In this document: positions 1 to 10,664 of the stretch, piece after piece | Layout: the number at the start of each line of letters is the position of its first letter | Numbering within the stretch: the first letter of the stretch is position 1 | NCBI GenBank assembly: GCA_020632875.1 | Contig: JACKET010000008.1 | Coordinates: 186,001-250,000 of the forward strand | Direction: 5' to 3' | Length of the DNA: 64,000 bases | Source of the DNA: Alphaproteobacteria bacterium | Lineage (GTDB): Bacteria; Myxococcota_A; UBA796; GCA-2862545 | The notes under the pieces: generated by a model | Told to the model about the DNA's origin: nothing | Database searches by the model: none | Seen by the model: only the letters and a program-made list of their open reading frames with translations | Made by a program: the position numbers and the translations under genes

Positions 1-897
1 CTTGCCGGCGTTCCCGCTCCCCACGACCGCCTCGCCGAGCGCGTCGAGCTGCTCGAGCACGTCGGCGACGAGCTGGGGGCGGGCGCGGTGGTCTTTCTCG
101 AGCATCGACCGGCAGATCGCCTCGATGCCCTCGGGCACGTCGATGTTGGGCCGGAACGGCGGGAGCTTGCTGAAGAGGTGCGCGCGGTAGAGCTGCACGG
201 ACTGCTTGTGCGTGAACGGGTACTGCCCGGTGCACAGGCGCCAGAGCAGGATGCCGGACTGGTAGAGGTCGGTCCACGGGCCCTGGTCGCGCCAGTTCGC
301 CTCGATCTGCTCGGGCGCCATGAAGCGCGGGGTGCCGACGGACTGCTCGTCCATCCAGCCCGGCCGGTCGAGGTCGTGCCCGATGCCGAAGTCGGAGAGC
401 ACGATCCGCGCCCCGGCCACGCCCTCCGGCACCGTCACGAGGCTGCTGCGCGCCCCGGCCAGCAGCAGGTTGCCGGGCTTGATGTCGCGGTGGACGATGC
501 CCGCCGCGTGCGCGTGCGCCAGCGCCGACAGCAGGCCGCGGATGACGTGCAGGGACTCGGCCCAGTTGCGCGGCATGTTGCCGTCGTCGGCGAGCGACCC
601 GCCGCGCGCGAGCTCCATCGCGAGCCACGGCATGCCCTCGATGAGCTGGCCTCCGGCCGCCCGCGCCTCGGCCGCGGTGACGATGCCCGTGTCGAAGATG
701 TGCACCACGTTCGGGTGCTCGAGCTCGGCGATGCGGCGCACCTCGGCCAGGAACGCCTCGCGCCAGGTGTCGTCGGGAGTGTGCAGGTCGAACTTGACCG
801 CGGACGCCACGCCGGTCGCGGCGTGCGAGCCGCGCCAGATCTCGCCCATGCCGCCCGCACCGATCCGCTTGTCGAGCTCGAAGGCCCCGACGCGCAT
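1..897 (-). CDS. Ser/Thr protein kinase (C-terminus beyond window)
   Basis: PknB/Hanks-type eukaryotic-like protein kinase, predicted to phosphorylate Ser/Thr with ATP. The visible 299 residues hold the glycine loop GAGGMG (13-18), the ATP lysine in SAVKF (K35), the catalytic loop HRDIKPGN (136-143), DFG, and APEQ, so it should be active. The ATG at 897 follows a GGAGGG ribosome site. The reading frame is still open at base 1, so any sensor or membrane domain after the kinase domain is unseen. It diverges from ccmF across 139 bp, which must hold promoters for both; I cannot assign boxes with confidence. Its substrate is unknown. Confidence 0.93.
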   Translation of the reverse strand, partial: MRVGAFELDKRIGAGGMGEIWRGSHAATGVASAVKFDLHTPDDTWREAFLAEVRRIAELEHPNVVHIFDTGIVTAAEARAAGGQLIEGMPWLAMELARGGSLADDGNMPRNWAESLHVIRGLLSALAHAHAAGIVHRDIKPGNLLLAGARSSLVTVPEGVAGARIVLSDFGIGHDLDRPGWMDEQSVGTPRFMAPEQIEANWRDQGPWTDLYQSGILLWRLCTGQYPFTHKQSVQLYRAHLFSKLPPFRPNIDVPEGIEAICRSMLEKDHRARPQLVADVLEQLDALGEAVVGSGNAGK

Positions 898-1036
898 GCT
901 CCCTCCGCCCTGACCCTATCAGGCTCGGGGACGCTGAGAGTCCCTGTCGGGCGGTGAATGTTCGAGACAATCGAAGGGACTGCGGGACCGAGCAATCTGG
1001 TAGGTTACCCACCTTGCTCGTCTCTTGGAGCCCCCG

Positions 1037-3190
1037 ATGATCTCGATGCTGGGCCGCGGTCTGGTCATGGCCGCGTTGTTGTTCGCCACCTTCGGCTCCG
1101 TGATGGGGTTCGTCGCGGGCGCCCGGTACTCCCAGCGCGCCTGGGACTACACGCGGTGGTCGGCCCTGGCGTTCGGCACCAGCATGATCGGCGCGAACCT
1201 GCTGATGGTCTACGCCCTGCTGATGCACGACTTCTCCGTCGCGTACGTCGCTCAGGTCGGCTCGACCGAGTCGCCCTGGTACATCACGGTGATCAGCCTG
1301 TGGTCCTCGCTCGAGGGCTCGATCCTGTTCTGGGGCGGCATCCTCGCGGTGTACGTGCTCGCGATGGTCGTCACGCTGCGAAAGCCCGAGTACCGCGAGT
1401 ACGCCCCGTGGACGCTCCACGTGATGATGGCGATCGCCGTGTTCTTCGCGCTGCTCGTCAGCTCGATCGCCAACCCCTTCGCCGCGGTCGACCCCGCGAC
1501 CCTCGCGATGGAGTGGCGGATGAAGGGCGTGCCCGAGACGGGTCCCGGCCCCAATCCGCTCCTGCAGAACCACTGGCTCATGGCCGTGCACCCGCCCACG
1601 CTGTACCTCGGGTACGTCGGCATGGCGGCTCCGTTCTCGCTGATCGCGGCCAGCCTGCTGGCCGGGCGTCTCGACGCCGGCTGGATGGGTCCGGTGCGCC
1701 GCTGGATGCTGGTCCCGTGGGCGTTCCTGTCCGTCGGCATCGTGCTCGGCGGGTGGTGGTCGTACGCAGTGCTCGGCTGGGGCGGCGCCTGGGCGTGGGA
1801 TCCCGTCGAGAACGCGTCGTTCATGCCCTGGCTCACGGGCACCGCGTTCCTGCACAGCGCGATGGTGCTCGAGCGGCGTGGCCTGCTGCGCGACTGGTCG
1901 CTCGCGCTCGGCCTGTCGACCTTCCTGCTCACGATGCTCGGCACGTTCATGACGCGGTCCGGCGTCTTCAACAGCGTGCACAGCTTCACGCAGTCCGACA
2001 TCGGGCCCACGTTCCTCGCGTTCATCGCGCTCTCGTTCTGCTACAGCGTCGTGCTGCTCGCCACGCGCTCGCACCTGCTCGACCGCGACGACAAGAACCT
2101 CGGCGCGCTCTCCACCGTGCTCGGCCCCAACGGCGAGCTCACGGCCGATGGCGTGATCAAGGGCGTGCTCGGCCGTGACTTCACGATCCTCGTGCAGAAC
2201 GCGCTGTTCACGGTGTTCACGTTCACCGTGCTGCTCGGCACGACCTACCCGCTGCTGATGGAGGCCCTGCGCGACCGCCGGATCAGCGTCGGTGAGCCCT
2301 ACTTCGACGACTGGGCCACGCCGCTCGGCATCGCCATCGTGTTCATGATGGGCGTCGGTCCCGCCCTGCCCTGGGGTCGCACGCCGCCCGCACAGGCCGC
2401 GCGAAAGCTCGTGCCGCCGGCGGTCTTCGCGACTGTGGTGGCCCTCGTCACGTTCACGATGATGGGCTGGCCCGACATCCACCTCGAGATCACGCGCCTC
2501 GTGGGCATGCCGATGCCGATCCTGGCGCGGTCGGCCCCGGTGTTCGCGATCTGGGTGTGCGCGTTCGCGCTGTGGGCGAACCTGGCCGAGTTCTTCTCGC
2601 CGGTCCGCTCCCGCATGACCCAGCGCGGCGAGGGGGCCGGTGCCGCGACCGTCAAGGTCGTCACGCGCGCACGGCGCCGGTTCGGCGGCCACATCGCCCA
2701 CTACGGCGTGATCATGGCCGTGTTCGCCCTGACCCTGTCGCGCACCTACCGCGTCGAGAAGGACTACAACATCCCCGTCGGTCAGAGCGCGACGTTCCAG
2801 GCCTACGAGATCACCTTCGTGGGCAGCACGCTGGAGAAGATGCCGCACCGCGACAGCGTCGTGGCCCGCTTCGACGTGATGCGCGGCGGCTCGCACCTCG
2901 GCGAGTACACGCCCAAGATGAACTACTTCCGGGGCTCGCGCATGGGCGACCCGATCTGGACGCCCGACGTGCGCAGCACGCCCTTCGGCGACCTGTACTT
3001 CTCGCTCATCGAGATCCCGCAGGACGGGAAGTCCGTGCAGGTGAAGTTCATCGAGCGGCCGTTCATGATGTGGGCTTGGTTCTCGGCGCCCCTGATCTTC
3101 CTCGGTGCCCTGATCGCCGCCTGGCCCGCGCGCCGCGGGCGTCCTGCCACGGCACCGGCGACCGTCCCGGCGGAGGGTGAGCCGGCATGA
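1037..3190 (+). CDS. ccmF: Cytochrome c-type biogenesis protein CcmF (heme lyase)
   Basis: Polytopic inner-membrane component of the system I cytochrome c maturation heme lyase, which attaches heme to CXXCH apocytochromes in the periplasm. The 717-residue product has the CcmF signature WGGAWAWDPVEN (about 248-259), the tryptophan-rich heme-handling region, and conserved histidines such as NHWLMAVHPPT, spread over many membrane segments. A frame extends back to a TTG at 1025, but GGAG at 1027-1030 lies 6 bases before the ATG at 1037, which makes the ATG the likely start. It overlaps ccmH by ATGA. Other Ccm genes (ABCDE) are not here. It fits the heavy multiheme cytochrome load of this window. 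Confidence 0.97.
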   Translation: MISMLGRGLVMAALLFATFGSVMGFVAGARYSQRAWDYTRWSALAFGTSMIGANLLMVYALLMHDFSVAYVAQVGSTESPWYITVISLWSSLEGSILFWGGILAVYVLAMVVTLRKPEYREYAPWTLHVMMAIAVFFALLVSSIANPFAAVDPATLAMEWRMKGVPETGPGPNPLLQNHWLMAVHPPTLYLGYVGMAAPFSLIAASLLAGRLDAGWMGPVRRWMLVPWAFLSVGIVLGGWWSYAVLGWGGAWAWDPVENASFMPWLTGTAFLHSAMVLERRGLLRDWSLALGLSTFLLTMLGTFMTRSGVFNSVHSFTQSDIGPTFLAFIALSFCYSVVLLATRSHLLDRDDKNLGALSTVLGPNGELTADGVIKGVLGRDFTILVQNALFTVFTFTVLLGTTYPLLMEALRDRRISVGEPYFDDWATPLGIAIVFMMGVGPALPWGRTPPAQAARKLVPPAVFATVVALVTFTMMGWPDIHLEITRLVGMPMPILARSAPVFAIWVCAFALWANLAEFFSPVRSRMTQRGEGAGAATVKVVTRARRRFGGHIAHYGVIMAVFALTLSRTYRVEKDYNIPVGQSATFQAYEITFVGSTLEKMPHRDSVVARFDVMRGGSHLGEYTPKMNYFRGSRMGDPIWTPDVRSTPFGDLYFSLIEIPQDGKSVQVKFIERPFMMWAWFSAPLIFLGALIAAWPARRGRPATAPATVPAEGEPA

Positions 3191-3723
3191 TCGCGCTCCT
3201 CCTCGCGACGACTCTGGCGTTCGCCGAGCCGTCCGGCCCCGGTGCGGCTCCGGCCGGCGCCGAGATGGGTGTCGAGCTCATCCCCGGCATGCTGCCCGAG
3301 CTCGCTCCACCGACGCCCGACGAGGTCGATTCGCGGGCCCGCGCCCTCGGAAAGAAGCTGCGCTGCCCCGTGTGCCAGGGCTCGAACATCACCGACAGCC
3401 CTTCTTCCACGGCCCGGGCGATGTACGAGCGGATGAAGCAGCTGATCGCGGCCGGCTACACCGACCAGCAGATCGTCGACTACTTCGTCGACAAGTACGG
3501 GGAGTTCATCCTCCTCGACCCGCAGTCGAGCGGGATGAACGTCTTCCTGTTCGTCGGCCCCGGGCTCGCGTTCGGCCTCGGCCTCGCGCTCGCCCTGAAG
3601 GCGATGGTGGGCTGGCGGAAAGAGCCCGGTGCGGCTCCGATCGCGAAGCCTCCGCCCGAGGTCACCGAAGAGCTCGACGACTACGAGCGACGCCTGCTCG
3701 CGGAGCTGAACGCCGATGATTGA
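3187..3723 (+). CDS. ccmH: Cytochrome c-type biogenesis protein CcmH
   Basis: Thiol protein of the CcmF/H/I heme lyase complex; it keeps the cysteines of the CXXCH apocytochrome motif reduced. The 178-residue product starts with a signal sequence, has the redox motif LRCPVC (C60 and C63) followed by QGSNI as in the family, and one membrane segment near 117-140. The length fits a stand-alone CcmH without a fused TPR part, which is supplied by the next gene. The ATG sits in an ATGA overlap with ccmF, so translation is probably coupled. Confidence 0.96.
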   Translation: MIALLLATTLAFAEPSGPGAAPAGAEMGVELIPGMLPELAPPTPDEVDSRARALGKKLRCPVCQGSNITDSPSSTARAMYERMKQLIAAGYTDQQIVDYFVDKYGEFILLDPQSSGMNVFLFVGPGLAFGLGLALALKAMVGWRKEPGAAPIAKPPPEVTEELDDYERRLLAELNADD

Positions 3724-5212
3724 CTGGACTGAATGGGGCCCGCCCCTCGGGGTGATCGTGTTCGCGGCCGTGACGGGCGGGGGTCTCGCGTTCACGCTCC
3801 GTCGCGACGACGCCGAGGCCGGCGCCATCGAAGACAAGGGGCGCGAGGCCGACCTGCGCGGGCGGCACGACGAGGCGCTCGAGGCACTGGCGGCCCTCGA
3901 GACCCAACGAGACGTGATGGACCCGGCCGACTACGATGCCGAGCGAAAGGCGCTGCTGGAGAGGGGAGCGAACGCGATGCGCGAGCTGGAGAAGGAGGCC
4001 GGAACGGCCGGCACGAGCGGAACCGGCACCGGCGGAACCGGCGGCGGAGACGCCCTGACGCGGGGCATCGCCGAGCTCACGGCCGCCCTGAAGCGCGGCG
4101 AGATCGACGAGGTCACGTTCGCGCGAGCCGTGGCTGCGCTGTCCGACCAGCGTTCGGCGGCGCCCGCACCGCCGAGCTCCCAGGCGCCCCCGCCGCCCGC
4201 AGCTCCGCGGCCCCCGGCCGTTCAGAAGGCCGCCGTGGCGCCCGCGTGGCAGGGCGCGATCTACATGCTCGCCGGGCTCGCCCTCATCGGCGGGCTCGTC
4301 TACTACGCGAACAACCAGTCGGTCGACCGGCGCGACGGTGCGTCGATGACGGGCAACCAGGATCTCGGCTCGCAAGAGACGCCGCCTGCCGGCCAGTCGG
4401 GCGAGCCGCCCTGGGTGTCGCAGCAGCGGCAGTCCGCGCTGGCCGCGCTCGAGGCCGACCCGAACGACGTTCGTGCGCTCAACGCGCTCACCCAGCTGTC
4501 CCTCGGCGAGCCCGCCAAGGCCTGGAACTACAACGAGCAGGCGCGCAAGGCCGACCCGTCCAACGTCGACGCGAAGATGCTGCACGGCGTGATCACCGCG
4601 ATCATGGGCATGCCCGAGAAGGCCCAGGAGAAGTTCGACGAGGTCATCGCCGAGCACCCCGATCACGCGGCCACGTGGGCCTGGAAGGGCCTCACGTACG
4701 CCGAGGCCAAAGACTGGGAGAACACGATCAAGTCGCTCGAGAAGGCCAAGGAGCTCGGCCTCTCCGACCACACGATCGACAACACCCTCGAGATGGCGCG
4801 CAACGGCGGCGTCCGCGCCGAGGGCGGGCCGATGATGGGCGGCAACGCGCCCTCGCCCGCTCCCGCGGCGGCCGGGGCCGTCATCGCGAGCGGCGTGGTG
4901 AACATCGACCCGAACCGCTCGACCTTCAAGGCCCAGACGCTGTTCGTGAACGTGAAAGACCCTGCCGCTCCCGGCCCGCCCATCGCTGCGAAGAAGCTGC
5001 CGCCGGGCCCCTACCCGCTCGCGTTCACCATCACCGAGGCCGACCGGATCAGCATGGGCGGGCCGATGGCCAACCGGCCGATCCCCGACACGGTGCAGCT
5101 CTCGCTCCGTCTCGATGCGGACGGGAACGCCTTCTCGAAGGAACCCACCGATCCCCAGGTGCAGGTCGACGTGACGAAGGGCACGAAGGGCCTCGAGCTC
5201 ATGCTGAAGTAG
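3716..5212 (+). CDS. ccmI: CcmI-like TPR protein of cytochrome c maturation
   Basis: Apocytochrome chaperone of the heme lyase complex, handing CXXCH substrates to CcmF/CcmH. The 498-residue product has a membrane segment near 7-25, a cytoplasmic coiled-coil-like linker with a Gly/Thr-rich stretch, a Pro/Ala-rich stretch, a second membrane segment near 177-197, TPR-like helical repeats (about 235-360), and a C-terminal beta-domain typical of CcmI/CycH. The start overlaps the end of ccmH by 8 bases. It converges on a small minus-strand ORF just after its stop. Confidence 0.93.
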   Translation: MIDWTEWGPPLGVIVFAAVTGGGLAFTLRRDDAEAGAIEDKGREADLRGRHDEALEALAALETQRDVMDPADYDAERKALLERGANAMRELEKEAGTAGTSGTGTGGTGGGDALTRGIAELTAALKRGEIDEVTFARAVAALSDQRSAAPAPPSSQAPPPPAAPRPPAVQKAAVAPAWQGAIYMLAGLALIGGLVYYANNQSVDRRDGASMTGNQDLGSQETPPAGQSGEPPWVSQQRQSALAALEADPNDVRALNALTQLSLGEPAKAWNYNEQARKADPSNVDAKMLHGVITAIMGMPEKAQEKFDEVIAEHPDHAATWAWKGLTYAEAKDWENTIKSLEKAKELGLSDHTIDNTLEMARNGGVRAEGGPMMGGNAPSPAPAAAGAVIASGVVNIDPNRSTFKAQTLFVNVKDPAAPGPPIAAKKLPPGPYPLAFTITEADRISMGGPMANRPIPDTVQLSLRLDADGNAFSKEPTDPQVQVDVTKGTKGLELMLK

Positions 5213-5215
5213 CGG

Positions 5216-5464
5216 TCAGCGAAGGTCGTTCGCGATCTTCAGCTCTGGCGGCAGCTCGATCCCGCGCCACGCCGGCTCGGGCCCCGCGAGCGCACACAAC
5301 GCGGTCGCGTCCCAGTCCGGCGGGGCGGGCTCGACCCACGCCGTGCTGGTGACCTCGGTGCCCTTCAGGTCGTCGAGGCATCCGAAGCCGTGGTCGATCG
5401 AGAGCTGCGCGGGCTCGGGAAAGGCCTGCCCACACAGCACGTCCACGACCTGGTCGACGCTCAC
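5216..5464 (-). CDS. Small hypothetical protein (82 aa), in frame after the ICMT gene
   Basis: I do not recognise this product. The frame has the strong G/C third-position bias of real genes here, and the GTG start lies 39 bases after the stop of the methyltransferase-like gene. The frame is the same as that of the upstream gene and stays open from its TAG onward, so the sequence would read straight through if that stop were suppressed. A GGAGG lies about 17 bases before the GTG, farther than usual. It could be a short independent gene or the remnant of a longer C-terminal domain. Confidence 0.45.
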   Translation of the reverse strand: MSVDQVVDVLCGQAFPEPAQLSIDHGFGCLDDLKGTEVTSTAWVEPAPPDWDATALCALAGPEPAWRGIELPPELKIANDLR

Positions 5465-5503
5465 GCGCAGCAGGCCGGGCGCCTCCGCGCTGAACTGCGT
5501 CGC

Positions 5504-6115
5504 CTAGAAGAACGGGGGCAAGAGGCGGTACCGGACGCGCTCCATGTACGCCTGGTACGCGGGGTCCTCCGCGAGCACCTGCTCTTCGGCGACGATGCGG
5601 AGCACCTGAGCGAACAGCGTGCACCACACGATGACGCCCGCCTCGAGCGTCGGGTGGTTCACGACGTACCCGACGTGCAGGAACTGGTACGAGGCGTAGA
5701 TCGGGTGGCGCACGACCCGGTACAGCCCGCCCGTCTTGATGCCGCGGTTCGCGGGCAGGATGCCGAAGCTCCAGTTCAGCGACGCCAGCGAGAGCAGCGC
5801 GAACACGAGCCCGAAGGCCTGCATGCCGATGCCGACGGGGCTCTCGCGCGACGGCACGGTCACGAAGAACCCGAGCAGGAACGGCCCGAACGTGCCGAAC
5901 AGCGCGACGAACAGGTGGTCGAGCCGCCAGGACACGCGCACCGGGTCTCGCCGGAACGCGAAGAACACGGCCAGCAGGGTGAGCTGGCAGAGCAGCAGGG
6001 CCTTCGACCAGTCCCAGCGGACGGCGCCGTACACGAACCAGGTGTACCAGGCGGTCAGCGCGGCGGGCAGGCCGTTCCGCACCACCCGACCGAGCGGCCC
6101 TCCGATGGTCTGCAT
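5504..6115 (-). CDS. Isoprenylcysteine carboxyl methyltransferase (ICMT) family membrane protein
   Basis: Integral-membrane protein of the ICMT/phospholipid methyltransferase-like family, 203 residues with several membrane segments. The C-terminal half carries the family signature: GLYRVVRHPIYASY, a membrane hairpin, then a helix with AEEQVLAEDPAYQAY and the terminal YRLLPPFF. In the family this region binds S-adenosylmethionine and methylates a lipid or small hydrophobic thiol; bacterial substrates are mostly unknown. The ATG at 6115 is preceded by GGGGGAC. An intrinsic terminator for the upstream cytochrome gene separates the two. Confidence 0.82.
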   Translation of the reverse strand: MQTIGGPLGRVVRNGLPAALTAWYTWFVYGAVRWDWSKALLLCQLTLLAVFFAFRRDPVRVSWRLDHLFVALFGTFGPFLLGFFVTVPSRESPVGIGMQAFGLVFALLSLASLNWSFGILPANRGIKTGGLYRVVRHPIYASYQFLHVGYVVNHPTLEAGVIVWCTLFAQVLRIVAEEQVLAEDPAYQAYMERVRYRLLPPFF

Positions 6116-6206
6116 CGCCCGTCCCCCACCCCACCACGCAGGCGGGACTCGCAGGAGGATAGCAGCCCCGTCCGACGAAGGCGCCGGAACGCGAGCCCCA
6201 GACGCG

Positions 6207-6239
6207 AAAAGGCCCCGGGAGAAGACTCTCCCGGGGCCT
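6207..6239 (-). terminator. Intrinsic terminator after the 11-heme cytochrome gene
   Basis: A perfect 13-bp stem (6210-6222 with 6227-6239) with a 4-base loop. Read on the minus strand, the stem is followed by TTTT (6207-6210 on the plus strand is AAAA, overlapping the stem base). It lies just after the stop of the cytochrome gene and before the ICMT gene, as expected for a Rho-independent terminator. Confidence 0.85.
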
Positions 6240-6262
6240 CGGTCATCCGACCGCCCGTAGGA

Positions 6263-9295
<3,033 letters not shown>

Positions 9296-9687
9296 TGAAA
9301 ATCCCTCCGAACGATGTCGGCAAGTCCCACCTGCGAGTCAGCATATGTGCTGTCAACACGGCCATCAAGACCATTCGAGACATTCGAGGTCCGAATACGT
9401 TGAAACGCCGAGAATCGCGAAGTGATCGCGTCAGGGATCGTCACGGGTCACCGCGGCGCGCGGGAGCAAGACCCCTTCGGAAACCCCCGTCGGCACGATG
9501 GTTCCGCGATGCCTCACTCCGGCATTCGGGTCTCGGGAACAATCGGTCGGGACTGTCCCGCGCCGCGGAGCGCGTCGCGAGATGCCCCGTCCCGTCGTCG
9601 GAGGTAGAGCGTCCGCGCGCGTCCTCTAGTAGAGTGGGAGCGCGCACCCCGTCCGCCCGCTGGAGCGGTGCCTCGTTGGTTTGAGGA
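9296..9687. other. Divergent intergenic region between 11-heme cytochrome and diheme b gene
   Basis: 392 bases without a convincing gene. The left third is less GC-rich than its surroundings and holds a candidate promoter for the cytochrome. The right end holds TAGAGT (9630-9635), a possible -10 box for the plus-strand genes; I see no good -35 box 17 bases before it. No clear terminator or riboswitch was seen. Confidence 0.5.
9340..9368 (-). promoter_or_regulatory. Candidate sigma70-type promoter of the 11-heme cytochrome
   Basis: On the minus strand TTGATG (9363-9368), a 17-base spacer and TATGCT (9340-9345) resemble -35 and -10 boxes, about 45 bases before the start codon. This is by eye only. 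Confidence 0.35.
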
Positions 9688-10611
9688 ATGGCGGCTTCCA
9701 ACAAGAAGAACAGCACGATGCAGGTCGTCGAGGTCGCCGGGACCCTCGGCGTCGGCTGCTTCACGTTCGTGCTCGTCGCGCTCGCCGTGCTCCTCTTCGT
9801 CATCGGCGTGCCCTACTGGATCCTGGATGCCGAAGCCCGCGACGGTCACCGGCTGCACTTCTGGTTCGCCTCCGGGAACATCATCGGCCTGCTGAACGGG
9901 ATCCTGGGCACCGTGCTGATGGTGATCATGCTCCTGTACAGCGTGCGGAAGTGGATGAACTTCCTCGCCTGGATGGAGTTCCTGGGCTCCATGCAGTGGT
10001 GGCTCCGCTTCCACATGGTGTGCGGCGTCATGGGTCCCGTCTTCATCATCCTGCACGGCGCGATGAAGATGCCGTCGGGGTCGGTGGGCATCGCGTTCTG
10101 GTGCATGGTCCTCGTGTCCCTGTCGGGCCTGTTCGGGCGCTACCTGTTCGGGCACTTCCCGAAGGCCGCCGCGGGCAGGCGCCTCGATCTCCAGTTCGCC
10201 CGTGAGAGCCTGTCCGAGCTCCGCGCGCAGCTCGTCGCCGAGACCCGCGAGGCGAGCGGCGACCAGGTGGGCGAGGCCATCGTCGTCGCCCGCGAGCTGA
10301 ACGACGAGCCCAGCACCTTCGTCGGCCTGCTGATGCTCGACCTCGAGGTGCGCCGCCGCATCGACATCGTGAAGGTCCTCCTGTGGCGAGCCGGGCTGCC
10401 GAAGCAGGTGCACGACCGGGCGCGCAAGACGCTCGTGGCGCAGCTCCGCATGAAGCGCAGCCTCGCGAGCTGGGAGGTCGCACGCCGGCTCTTCCGCTAC
10501 TGGCACCTCTTCCACCAGCCCCTCGCGCTCGCCATGTACATGATCGCCGTGATCCACATCTTCAACGCGATCATGTTCGGCGGCGTCTTCCAGACCCTGA
10601 TGGGCGGTTAG
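9688..10611 (+). CDS. Probable diheme cytochrome b membrane protein (two HX13H pairs)
   Basis: Polytopic membrane protein of 307 residues. Four histidines form two pairs with 14-residue spacing inside membrane helices, H109/H123 and H276/H290, the pattern expected for two stacked b-type hemes. A cytoplasmic-looking helical domain (about 160-270) lies between the halves. The paralog at 61.5 kb keeps both pairs (H75/H89, H228/H242) with little other identity, which supports ligand function. It is followed 53 bases later by the ferredoxin/flavoprotein gene. Inferred role: passes electrons across the membrane between that flavoprotein, or quinone, and periplasmic multiheme cytochromes. GAGGA lies unusually close to the ATG. 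Confidence 0.78.
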   Translation: MAASNKKNSTMQVVEVAGTLGVGCFTFVLVALAVLLFVIGVPYWILDAEARDGHRLHFWFASGNIIGLLNGILGTVLMVIMLLYSVRKWMNFLAWMEFLGSMQWWLRFHMVCGVMGPVFIILHGAMKMPSGSVGIAFWCMVLVSLSGLFGRYLFGHFPKAAAGRRLDLQFARESLSELRAQLVAETREASGDQVGEAIVVARELNDEPSTFVGLLMLDLEVRRRIDIVKVLLWRAGLPKQVHDRARKTLVAQLRMKRSLASWEVARRLFRYWHLFHQPLALAMYMIAVIHIFNAIMFGGVFQTLMGG

Positions 10612-10664
10612 GGGTGGGTTCCGGGTCCGCGGTCGGGCGCGGCGAAGCCACGGGAGAGAGGTAG

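Noticed and set aside
88..957. Plus-strand ORF over the first kinase
   Set aside because: Antisense of intact kinase motifs on the minus strand.
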